From the NCBI GenBank assembly GCA_020853255.1, contig JADYZI010000032.1, positions 1 to 11,568 on the forward strand: a DNA stretch of 11,568 nucleotides, in the 5' to 3' direction. A model generated the notes under the pieces. The model was not told the DNA's origin. It saw nothing but the letters and a program-made list of their open reading frames with translations, and made no database searches. This DNA is from Acidobacteriota bacterium (GTDB lineage Bacteria > Acidobacteriota > Blastocatellia > Pyrinomonadales > Pyrinomonadaceae). Position numbers and translations under genes: made by a program. Below are positions 1 through 5,696 of the stretch, piece after piece (position 1 is the stretch's first letter; each line of letters starts with the position of its first letter).

Positions 1-1128
1 GTAGATATAGGAAAGTGCACGGATCATCATACCGAAGTTACCGAAGAACGCTTTGACCCGGCCGATGGAATTTGGGGCGTCGTAATCCAGGCGGTAACGA
101 ACCTGGCCGCCCGCTGACGCAGGCGGTACTGACACGACGCGCGGCACCGGCAAGAATTCAGCGAGTTCGGCGGTACATAGACACGGGCCGCAACCGGGGC
201 CGCCGCCGCCGTGCGGGGTCGAGAAAGTTTTGTGCAGGTTCAAGTGAATGACATCCGCTCCCATGTCGCCGGGCCGGGCGATGCCGACGAGGGCATTCAT
301 ATTCGCGCCATCCATATAGACCAAGCCGCCAGCTTTGTGGACCATTTCGCAAACCTTCGGGAAGTTGGTCTCGAATATGCCGACGGTATTCGGGTTTGTG
401 ATCATCAGCCCGGCAACGCCGCCCTCATCGCAGAGTTGCTGCAGATGTTCAAGATCGGTCAGGCCTTCCGCAGTCGAGCGCACCGTTTTTACGGTAAATC
501 CGGCAAGTGCGGCCGACGCGGGATTTGTTCCGTGGGCGTTGTCGGGGATCAGTATAACGCGGCGAGGTTTAACCACCTCGGGGCCGGGAGGCACACTCCC
601 TACCGGTCGTGTTTCCGCCACACCGTCACGCTTGTCCAGATAGGCGCGGATCAGCATTACGCCTGTCATTTCCCCTTGCGCCCCTGCGGCCGGCTGCAGC
701 GAAACTCCGGGCAGGCCGGTTATCTCGGCCAATGCCTCTTGCAGCTTGTATATCAGCTCGAGCGCTCCTTGCGCCCCTTCTTCCGGCGCAAGCGGATGCA
801 GATTCGCAAGCCCGGGAATTCGCGCCGCTTTTTCATTCAGCCGCGAGTTGTACTTCATCGTGCACGAACCGAGCGGATACATTCCGAGGTCGATCGAATA
901 ATTCCACGTGGACATCCGCGTGAAATGACGCACGACGTCAACCTCGGAAACCTCCGGGACGCCGTCAAGGTCGTCGCTCCGCCGCAGGTCAGCCGGGATG
1001 ATCTCATCCAGATCCACAGCGTCAACATCCAGCTTCGGCAGGCGATAGCCAACGCGGCCGGTCTGCGATCGTTCGAAGATAAGTGATTCGTTCTGTGTGG
1101 GATGCGATGTTACTTTCTTTATCGACAT
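1..1128 (-). CDS. gcvPB: Glycine dehydrogenase (decarboxylating) subunit 2, C-terminus cut by window edge
   Basis: This is the PLP-bearing half of the two-subunit P protein of the glycine cleavage system. With GcvPA it decarboxylates glycine and loads the aminomethyl group onto the lipoyl arm of GcvH in the cytoplasm. I translated 376 codons from the ATG at 1128; the frame is still open at base 1, so roughly the last 100 residues are missing if the protein has the usual length. Visible motifs are YPLGSCTMKYN (84-94), QPAAGAQGE (145-153), NAHGTNPAS (197-205), DGANMNA (273-279) and the PLP site NLHKTFSTPHGGGGPG with Lys300. Two stretches look inserted relative to GcvPB proteins I remember: about residues 174-190 and 331-341, both coinciding with DNA hairpins. 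A C-x2-C-x-C cluster (313, 316, 318) follows the glycine-rich loop. No Shine-Dalgarno motif precedes the start. The gene lies apart from gcvPA, with five unrelated genes between them. Confidence 0.95.
   Translation of the reverse strand, partial: MSIKKVTSHPTQNESLIFERSQTGRVGYRLPKLDVDAVDLDEIIPADLRRSDDLDGVPEVSEVDVVRHFTRMSTWNYSIDLGMYPLGSCTMKYNSRLNEKAARIPGLANLHPLAPEEGAQGALELIYKLQEALAEITGLPGVSLQPAAGAQGEMTGVMLIRAYLDKRDGVAETRPVGSVPPGPEVVKPRRVILIPDNAHGTNPASAALAGFTVKTVRSTAEGLTDLEHLQQLCDEGGVAGLMITNPNTVGIFETNFPKVCEMVHKAGGLVYMDGANMNALVGIARPGDMGADVIHLNLHKTFSTPHGGGGPGCGPCLCTAELAEFLPVPRVVSVPPASAGGQVRYRLDYDAPNSIGRVKAFFGNFGMMIRALSYIY
107..126 (-). repeat. Hairpin-forming palindrome inside gcvPB
   Basis: On the coding (minus) strand an 8-base arm CCGCCTGC, a GTCA loop and an arm GCGGGCGG form a stem with a single T-G wobble. 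It encodes part of the residues VSVPPASAGG, between the conserved LPVP and SIGRV motifs of GcvPB. This position is longer here than in the GcvPB I recall from Thermus by about seven residues. The symmetry is seen directly; that it is an inserted repeat unit is an inference. Confidence 0.6.
559..609 (-). repeat. Double-hairpin extra segment inside gcvPB
   Basis: This segment encodes about residues 174-190 of GcvPB (RPVGSVPPGPEVVKPRR). It holds two back-to-back inverted repeats: CGAGGT at 563-568 with ACCTCG at 575-580 (6-base arms, 6-base loop), and GGGAG at 586-590 with CTCCC at 596-600 (5-base arms, 5-base loop). The reading frame is kept throughout. From memory, Thermus GcvPB has about 16 fewer residues between the equivalent RAY and VPD motifs, so this looks like an in-frame insertion of palindromic DNA. 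Confidence 0.55.
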
Positions 1129-1442
1129 AAAAGTGTTCGTTTTCGTCCGTGTGTTTCACAATTTCGACGTCTAAGTGTATTGAAATTTTGTTTTTTCAAT
1201 TGCCACTAGCTTTAGCTAGTGGGCATTAATTCAATTAAGCACAGGCTTTAGCCGAAATTATGAGAAAATCATCGTTTCGGCTTTAGCACAAATGAGGAAA
1301 TATGCTTTCCAGAAGTTCGGCTAAAGCCGATTGAATATTTTCAAACTTGTCCACTAGCTGAAGCTAATGGCAACTCATTAAGTGTCAACTCGAGTCTTTT
1401 AACACATTTCACTTGGAAGCTGTATAACGAATGTACTCTAAA
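1129..1442. other. 314-bp intergenic region between thioesterase gene and gcvPB
   Basis: No credible gene is seen on either strand. The stretch is AT-rich (about 42% GC over 1201-1260 by hand count) and is dominated by the nested palindromic element at 1200-1373. The 70 bases on each side of that element, 1129-1199 and 1374-1442, show nothing I can name: no clear promoter hexamers and no U-tailed terminator. If gcvPB has its own promoter, it must lie here. Confidence 0.7.
1200..1373. repeat. Nested inverted-repeat element (BIME- or MITE-like), 174 bp
   Basis: The outer arms 1200-1225 and 1348-1373 are inverted copies, 23 of 26 bases identical, and all three differences are transitions. Inside them TTCAAT (1230-1235) pairs with ATTGAA (1330-1335). 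Inside those, a perfect 13-base pair joins GGCTTTAGCCGAA (1244-1256) to its complement at 1316-1328. Each arm is itself a small palindrome: CCACTAGC/GCTAGTGG around a TTTA loop at 1203-1222, and TCGGCT/AGCCGA at 1317-1330. A further inverted pair is GCCGAAA (1251-1257) with TTTCGGC (1275-1281). All units share the core GCTTTAGC or its complement. I see no target-site duplication and no transposase. It could act as a transcript-stabilising structure or partial terminator between two operon parts. Confidence 0.8.
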
Positions 1443-1895
1443 TTACTTCTTAAGACTCGATGTCAATTCTTGAAGATCTTCGCTGACATTCAGCCTGTGC
1501 CATGCGTCCTTCATTTTCTGCGGCGGCTCGATCAATTTGCGTTCAGTCAAACTCAGCCAACCGCCAACAGTGACCACGCGTGCGGCCAGTTCGCCGCCTG
1601 ATCTGAATATATTGTTCACCACACGAAACCGCGAGCCATCATCGCTGAACCCGCCGTTCTCGATCGTCACCCGAATTTCGTCGAGCAGCTTAAGCTCACG
1701 AAAGTAGTCAATGATATCGGTCTTAACGACAGGGCCAAAACCGAGTCGCAGAAACTCATCCGGCGGAAATCCGTTTTCCGCGAAAAATGCGATCCGCGTA
1801 TCGACGGCGTATTCGAGATAGGCCATATTGGCGGCATGCCCATTCGGGTCAACATCACGCCAGCCAACCGTAAACCGTCGTTCAAAAATACTCAT
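1443..1895 (-). CDS. Acyl-CoA thioesterase of the 4HBT/YbgC hotdog family
   Basis: This 150-residue protein matches the single-domain hotdog thioesterases that hydrolyse acyl-CoA or acyl-ACP thioesters in the cytoplasm. The N-terminal motif WRDVDPNGHAANMAYLEY (12-29) is the 4HBT signature; Asp16 of DPNGH is the expected catalytic acid and is followed by the active-site helix. The length is normal for YbgC/FadM-like enzymes, which work as dimers or tetramers. The substrate cannot be read from sequence. The ATG at 1895 is followed at once by a conserved-looking start (MSIFERRFTVGWRDVD), and no Shine-Dalgarno motif is visible. A strong hairpin at 1904-1923 ends only 8 bases upstream of the start codon, so it would sit where a ribosome binds. 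The gene lies 59 bp downstream of the class V PLP enzyme gene and is probably cotranscribed with it. What it has to do with the flanking gcv genes is unclear. Confidence 0.85.
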   Translation of the reverse strand: MSIFERRFTVGWRDVDPNGHAANMAYLEYAVDTRIAFFAENGFPPDEFLRLGFGPVVKTDIIDYFRELKLLDEIRVTIENGGFSDDGSRFRVVNNIFRSGGELAARVVTVGGWLSLTERKLIEPPQKMKDAWHRLNVSEDLQELTSSLKK

Positions 1896-1903
1896 GTCAG
1901 GTG

Positions 1904-1950
1904 CAGCAAACTAAAGTTTGCTGGACTGTCCAACAAACTTTAGTTTGTTG
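1904..1950. repeat. Pair of inverted REP-like hairpins
   Basis: The first hairpin is CAGCAAACT (1904-1912), an AA loop, and AGTTTGCTG (1915-1923). The second is CAACAAACT (1931-1939), a TT loop, and AGTTTGTTG (1942-1950). Both stems are perfect 9-mers. Read on the opposite strand, the second hairpin equals the first except at two positions that pair with each other, so the stem is kept by a compensatory change. The linker between them is the short symmetric TGGACTGTCCA. This is the architecture of a bacterial REP dimer. It fills almost all of the 59-bp gap between the PLP-enzyme and thioesterase genes. Confidence 0.85.
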
Positions 1951-1954
1951 ATCT

Positions 1955-3286
1955 TCAAGCCTTGGGCAAGCCTTTCTTCACAACATCCGCGACGACTTCG
2001 CAAAATCGATCGAGTTCCCAAAGCGTTGTGTAAACGTTGGGCGTTATGCGGATGCCGGTAAATTCATCGTGGACGATCGGCGTAGTACATATCTTGTGCT
2101 TAGACATCAGATAACCGCCGAGAGCGACCGGATCGATGCCTTCGACCTTAAAATTCGCTATCGCACAAGACTGTTTCGGGTCGAACGACGTATTAAAGCC
2201 GACCTTCGGGATCGCCTTCAAGTTATTCATCCAATACCGAGAAAGATATCGGAGGCGTTCTTCCTTCCGCTTGCCGCCAATGGCGTTGTGAAAAAGAATT
2301 GCCTCGCCGATAGCCAGCCGCATCGCCGCCGAGTGCGTGCCGATCTCTTCGTATTTCCGAATGTCGTTCTTGTTCTTGTCCTCAGATGCCATCAACGCCC
2401 AAACCTTTGGGATCTTCTCTTTTCGCACATACAGCAACCCTGTGCCTTTTGGTGCGTAGATCCATTTATGAAGCGACGTGCCGTAGTAATCGCAGCCGAG
2501 ATCGGCCTGTTTGAAATCGAACTGTGCGAACGCGTGTGCACCGTCAACGATAGTCTCGATGCCTCGCGCTCTAGCCATATCGCACACCTTCTTGACCGGT
2601 GTGATCTGACCCGTCAGGTTGATCTGATGCGAGATGAGAATGAGCTTTGTCTTTGGCGTGACGGCCCGCTCGAACGCGGCGGCGATGTCATCAACATTGT
2701 TCGGTGCGATCGGTATCTTGATCAGATTGAGCTTCAACCCTTCGCGGAGTTCACGCTGTTTAAGCGTGGTCAGCATTCGCGGGTAATCCTGCGTAGTCGT
2801 CAGAATCTCATCACCGGATTTGAGGTCGAGGCCCATCAACAGAATTTCAAGCGATTCGCTCGCATTTCGCGTGATCGCGATCTCTTCGGGCGAGCACCCG
2901 AATACTTCGGCCAGGCCAGTTCTTATTGTTTCCGATTGCGGCTCCAATATCTGCCACATCGTGTACGCCGTCGCATCTTCCTGCTGCCACGTATATCGGA
3001 CGAACGCCTCGGTCACGATCCGCGGACTCGGGCTGACCCCGCCGTTATTGAGGTTGACAATGCCCCGCGTCACCGAGAACGCCTGCTGGATCGTTGTCCA
3101 ATAATCTTCGTCCAGCGCGGCATCGATCGGCGAGAGGTGATCGACCGCCTTTCCCGCCGCCTTTACCTCATTTAGCAGCGAACCAACGGTCGCCGACGAC
3201 AAAGCCATCAGTCCGAAGCCTTTGCCGGCAGCGGAGAGAAATCTTCTGCGGTCAATGTCATTTCGAATCGTCATCTGTTTGGTCAT
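1955..3286 (-). CDS. Tat-exported class V aminotransferase-like PLP enzyme (isopenicillin-N epimerase-like)
   Basis: This 443-residue protein is a fold-type I PLP enzyme of the class V group (isopenicillin-N epimerase/cysteine-desulfurase superfamily). It begins with a twin-arginine signal: DRRRFLSAAG at 12-21, then a hydrophobic stretch ending near VKAAG (41-45), so export of the folded, cofactor-loaded enzyme to the periplasm is predicted. PLP-site features are VDGAHAFAQ with Asp248 under the pyridine ring, and TSLHKW with Lys274 as the Schiff-base lysine. Arg413 in GIRIT is a likely carboxylate binder. No desulfurase active-site Cys loop is apparent, which argues against NifS/SufS function. 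The reaction and substrate are unknown. The first ATG (3286) overlaps the preceding small gene by 29 nt; Met5 at 3274 would shorten the overlap and keep the Tat motif. The thioesterase gene follows after a REP-like hairpin pair. Confidence 0.9.
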   Translation of the reverse strand: MTKQMTIRNDIDRRRFLSAAGKGFGLMALSSATVGSLLNEVKAAGKAVDHLSPIDAALDEDYWTTIQQAFSVTRGIVNLNNGGVSPSPRIVTEAFVRYTWQQEDATAYTMWQILEPQSETIRTGLAEVFGCSPEEIAITRNASESLEILLMGLDLKSGDEILTTTQDYPRMLTTLKQRELREGLKLNLIKIPIAPNNVDDIAAAFERAVTPKTKLILISHQINLTGQITPVKKVCDMARARGIETIVDGAHAFAQFDFKQADLGCDYYGTSLHKWIYAPKGTGLLYVRKEKIPKVWALMASEDKNKNDIRKYEEIGTHSAAMRLAIGEAILFHNAIGGKRKEERLRYLSRYWMNNLKAIPKVGFNTSFDPKQSCAIANFKVEGIDPVALGGYLMSKHKICTTPIVHDEFTGIRITPNVYTTLWELDRFCEVVADVVKKGLPKA

Positions 3287-3455
3287 CAGGAAAATTTACG
3301 AGTACCATTTTGCAATGCCTGCACTTTGCATCTTCAACCTTTATCGACTTACCGCAGTATTTGCACTTCTTATGGGTGTGCTTTTGATCCATCGATAGGA
3401 AGAAAGGGATCAAAATAGCGGACAATATGGCGATGGCAAGAATTGCAAAAAGCAT
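3258..3455 (-). CDS. Small membrane-anchored zinc-ribbon protein
   Basis: A 65-residue protein. Residues 1-20 are strongly hydrophobic (MLFAILAIAILSAILIPFFL) and form one predicted membrane segment. A compact zinc-ribbon-like unit CKYCGKSIKVEDAKCRHC follows, with two CxxC knuckles at about 31-34 and 46-49, and the tail is acidic (DDQTDDDSK). The cytoplasmic or periplasmic side of the ribbon cannot be fixed from this sequence alone. Such short zinc-ribbon proteins occur in many bacteria without a known job. Its 3-prime end overlaps the start of the class V PLP enzyme gene by 29 nt in another frame, which suggests translational coupling. No Shine-Dalgarno motif is visible upstream. The two cysteine pairs and the clean membrane segment make chance coding unlikely. 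Confidence 0.75.
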   Translation of the reverse strand: MLFAILAIAILSAILIPFFLSMDQKHTHKKCKYCGKSIKVEDAKCRHCKMVLVNFPDDQTDDDSK

Positions 3456-3469
3456 TTGTTTTAACGAGC

Positions 3470-3487
3470 CATGACAATTGAGTCATG
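3470..3487. repeat. Short dyad between HNH and zinc-ribbon genes
   Basis: CATGAC at 3470-3475 is repeated in inverted form as GTCATG at 3482-3487 around a 6-base AT-rich loop. It lies in the 109-bp gap between the HNH gene and the zinc-ribbon gene, 15 bases upstream of the latter's start. There is no U tract, so it is not a classical terminator. It could be an operator or a chance dyad. Confidence 0.35.
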
Positions 3488-3564
3488 ATCTACGACATTG
3501 GCGTAATTCCAGACGGTTTGGGTACATAAGTTGGAAAGCTCTATATCGTCTTACCTGTTCGATC

Positions 3565-3981
3565 TCACCATAAAGTTCTTCCAACCAACAACTCTTCCTC
3601 ACGTATTGCCAAAACGAGTTTTCGATTCAGGTTGAGCAATTCAACTGTTGCTCGGCCTTTAGGTGTCTTACCTTTGATCCGAACGCCGGTCCATTCAAAA
3701 TGTTCGGCCCACTCATCGATCCGAGGCATGAAGATATTGACCGTCTTTGAGGTCTTCGGATCGATATGCGTTTGTCTTGCCGCCTTTCTAAGTGAGCACG
3801 AAACACATGCAAGGGCAAGATTTTCAGCGGCAGTTTCACCACCCGCGGCGACAGGAACTACATGATCTACATGAAAAGTTGCTTCTTGTCCCTTCTGTGA
3901 TAATCGACAATATTCACAGCGATCTTCTGCCCGTTTAACGACCAGCTTTCTTAGAAAAATCGGAATGTGGCTTGAGCTCAT
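3565..3981 (-). CDS. HNH endonuclease, stand-alone
   Basis: A 138-residue single-domain HNH nuclease with a beta-beta-alpha metal fold. The structural zinc knuckle is CEYC (22-25) paired with CVSC (59-62). The catalytic part is HVDHVVPVAAGG (37-48), with His40 as the likely general base, followed by ENLALACVSC (53-62) carrying the HNH asparagine at 54. The C-terminal half (about 80-138) is basic and aromatic and ends in LLVGRTLW; I do not recognise it as a separate domain. No methylase, transposase or phage terminase partner is nearby, so neither restriction nor phage packaging is indicated. The start codon overlaps the stop of the upstream 74-residue gene (ATGA), so the two are made as a coupled pair. 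The surrounding DNA is AT-rich (about 42% GC over 3481-3600 by hand count), unlike gcvPB (about 72% over 661-720), which suggests acquisition by transfer. Confidence 0.88.
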   Translation of the reverse strand: MSSSHIPIFLRKLVVKRAEDRCEYCRLSQKGQEATFHVDHVVPVAAGGETAAENLALACVSCSLRKAARQTHIDPKTSKTVNIFMPRIDEWAEHFEWTGVRIKGKTPKGRATVELLNLNRKLVLAIREEELLVGRTLW

Positions 3982-4202
3982 CTCCCGTTCGCTATGCGTT
4001 TTGAACGAGCCCGCATCAGAGACAACATTTCCGATAACTCTACCAACCCTTCGGCTTCCTTTCGTTCTTTGCCTGTTAAATTGTCGCCCCGATCTTGCTT
4101 GTCCAGCAGCATTTGAAGCCTATCATCAACCGCTTTTGGCAAACGTATCTTATCGGCGTTAACCGGCATCTCGATCTTTATTGCGTTTTGTACCATGATC
4201 AC
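3978..4202 (-). CDS. Small charged helical protein coupled to HNH nuclease
   Basis: A 74-residue protein with no membrane segment or signal. After a short beta-like N-terminus (VQNAIKIEMPV) it is almost all predicted helix and highly charged, with a stretch RLQMLLDKQDRGDNLTGKERKEAEGLVELSEMLSLM (29-64) and a basic tail RARSKRIANGR. I recall similar 70-75 residue proteins placed directly before HNH genes in cyanobacteria, with the same KQD-G-LT-xE-EAEGLVxLAE pattern, but I cannot confirm this here. The gene overlaps the HNH start by 4 nt. Small protein first and nuclease second, with overlap, is the arrangement of many toxin-antitoxin pairs; an inhibitor or DNA-targeting role is possible but unproven. 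Met3 (4196) is an alternative start. No strong ribosome-binding site is visible. Confidence 0.75.
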   Translation of the reverse strand: MIMVQNAIKIEMPVNADKIRLPKAVDDRLQMLLDKQDRGDNLTGKERKEAEGLVELSEMLSLMRARSKRIANGR

Positions 4203-4331
4203 ATCTCACAATTCTATGAATTTCATTTTCGCAAAGCAGCGACGTACAACCAAGATGTTTCAAAATAAAGGTATTTGGTGATCAATTGTCCACCTATTTG
4301 CAGCCACAGACCAAATCGGAAAGAGCACATA
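4203..4331 (-). other. AT-rich spacer between gcvPA and the HNH cassette
   Basis: This 129-bp gap is distinctly AT-rich (about 37% GC over 4201-4260 by hand count) and would hold the promoter of the leftward cassette if it has one. A TAGAAT hexamer on the minus strand near 4215 resembles a -10 box, but no good -35 partner lies at the right distance. No terminator hairpin is seen after gcvPA, so read-through from the gcv transcript is possible. Confidence 0.4.
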
Positions 4332-5663
4332 CTATTCGGTAAGAGCCGAAACAAAGCGATCGATATTTTCTCGTGACGACGTTTCAGTCACACAAACAAG
4401 AAAATCGTTATCGTGCGCCCCGTAATATTTCGACAATGCCAAGCCGCCAATGATGCCTTTTTCGCGGACGGCCTCTAAAATCTCAATTGCGGGTTTCGGC
4501 CCGCGAACGACAAATTCGTTGAATGTCGGGGCAGAGAACGGAATTGAGTAGCCATCGACCGAGTCGACCGCCTTACGAGCGTACGCTGCCTTTTGAGCAT
4601 TTTGTTCGGCCACTTCCTGAAGGCCTTTTTTGCCCATCGTTTCCATATAAATGGTCGCCGCGAGGGCGATAAGGCCTTGATTGGTACAGATGTTCGACGT
4701 AGCCTTTTCGCGGCGGATGTGCTGTTCGCGGGTCGAGAGCGTCAGCGTAAAGCCGCGGTTGCCGTTCTTGTCATAGGCGATGCCGCACAAGCGGCCGGGC
4801 ATCTGACGGATGAATTTTTCCCGCGTCGCGAACATGCCGACATGCGGCCCGCCAAAGCTCATCGGAATACCGAACGACTGGCCTTCACCTACCACGATGT
4901 CGGCGCCGCATTCGCCCGGCGATTTGAGCAGGCCAAGCGATATCGCCTCGGTCACGACGACGACAAGCAATGCTCCGACGTCATGTGCGGCCTTGGCAAG
5001 GCGTTCGAGATTTTCGATACAGCCGAAGAAGTTTGGCGATTGCACGACCAGGGCCGCCGTCTTGTCGTCAAGGATAGAAAGGTCAGCGACCCGGCCCGTT
5101 TTCTCGTCGAACGCGACGGTTATTATCTCGGCATCGCCGTGCTGCGTGTAGGTCCTGGCAACCTCGCGATATTCGGGATGCACGCTGTCCGCGACAACGA
5201 TCTTGTTTCGACGCGTCACTCGCTGTGCCATCAAATAGGCCTCGGCCATCGCCGTCGAGCCGTCGTACATCGAGGCATTCGCCACCTCCATGCCGGTAAG
5301 CTGACAAATAAGCGTTTGAAACTCGAAGATGTACTGAAGCGTGCCTTGCGATATCTCCGGCTGGTACGGCGTGTACGAGGTAAAAAACTCGGATCGCTGC
5401 AGCAGATGGTTAACTATCGTCGGCGAATAATGAGAGTAAACTCCGGCGCCGAGAAATGACGGTTTTGCGGCCGCGGTATTGCGGGCGGCCATTTCCTCAA
5501 GCGCCGCGATCACTTCGGGTTCGGCGAGCGGGTCGGTTATGTTCAGCTTTCGGCCTAATTGAACGTCGGCCGGAATCGAACGGAACAGGTCTTCAGCACT
5601 AGAAAGCCCGATGGACTCAAGCATCGTTGCGCGTTCCTCGGGCGAGTTTGGTATATATCGCAT
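4332..5663 (-). CDS. gcvPA: Glycine dehydrogenase (decarboxylating) subunit 1
   Basis: At 443 residues this is a complete N-terminal-type subunit of the two-subunit P protein. It shares the PLP fold but lacks the lysine; it builds the active site together with GcvPB, whose Lys carries PLP. Family landmarks are MRYIPNSPEERATMLESIG at the N-terminus, FLGAGVYSHYSPTIV (70-84), FFTSYTPYQPEISQGTLQ (93-110) and NASMYDGSTAMAEA (129-142). The C-terminal part has SFGGPHVGMFATREKFIRQMPGR and LTLSTREQHIRREKATSNICTNQGL, both typical. The length is close to known GcvPA proteins and I see no damage. The ATG at 5663 fits the conserved N-terminus. It follows gcvH after 86 nt containing an inverted repeat. Downstream, instead of gcvPB, the AT-rich HNH cassette begins after a 129-bp gap. 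Confidence 0.97.
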   Translation of the reverse strand: MRYIPNSPEERATMLESIGLSSAEDLFRSIPADVQLGRKLNITDPLAEPEVIAALEEMAARNTAAAKPSFLGAGVYSHYSPTIVNHLLQRSEFFTSYTPYQPEISQGTLQYIFEFQTLICQLTGMEVANASMYDGSTAMAEAYLMAQRVTRRNKIVVADSVHPEYREVARTYTQHGDAEIITVAFDEKTGRVADLSILDDKTAALVVQSPNFFGCIENLERLAKAAHDVGALLVVVVTEAISLGLLKSPGECGADIVVGEGQSFGIPMSFGGPHVGMFATREKFIRQMPGRLCGIAYDKNGNRGFTLTLSTREQHIRREKATSNICTNQGLIALAATIYMETMGKKGLQEVAEQNAQKAAYARKAVDSVDGYSIPFSAPTFNEFVVRGPKPAIEILEAVREKGIIGGLALSKYYGAHDNDFLVCVTETSSRENIDRFVSALTE

Positions 5664-5696
5664 TTCGAAAGTTAGCTGCGATCCTAAGCGTCCGAC

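Noticed and set aside
211..1086. Long plus-strand open frame of 291 codons
   Set aside because: It is antisense to gcvPB, whose minus-strand translation shows all family motifs; the plus-strand product has no recognisable domain and is an effect of high GC.
1200..1373. CRISPR array or insertion sequence
   Set aside because: The repeats are inverted and nested, not evenly spaced direct repeats with unique spacers, and no transposase frame is present.
2069..3175. Plus-strand open frame of 368 codons
   Set aside because: It lies wholly opposite the class V PLP enzyme gene and its translation is Arg-rich and featureless.
1955..3286. Cysteine desulfurase (NifS/SufS)
   Set aside because: The PLP lysine region fits class V broadly, but no active-site cysteine loop is evident and the Tat signal does not fit a cytoplasmic desulfurase.
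3565..4202. Restriction-modification system or homing endonuclease
   Set aside because: There is no methyltransferase, no specificity subunit, no intron and no interrupted host gene; only the HNH protein and its small partner are present.
4593..5459. Plus-strand open frame of 288 codons
   Set aside because: It is antisense to gcvPA, which is intact and unmistakable; no domain is seen in the opposite frame.
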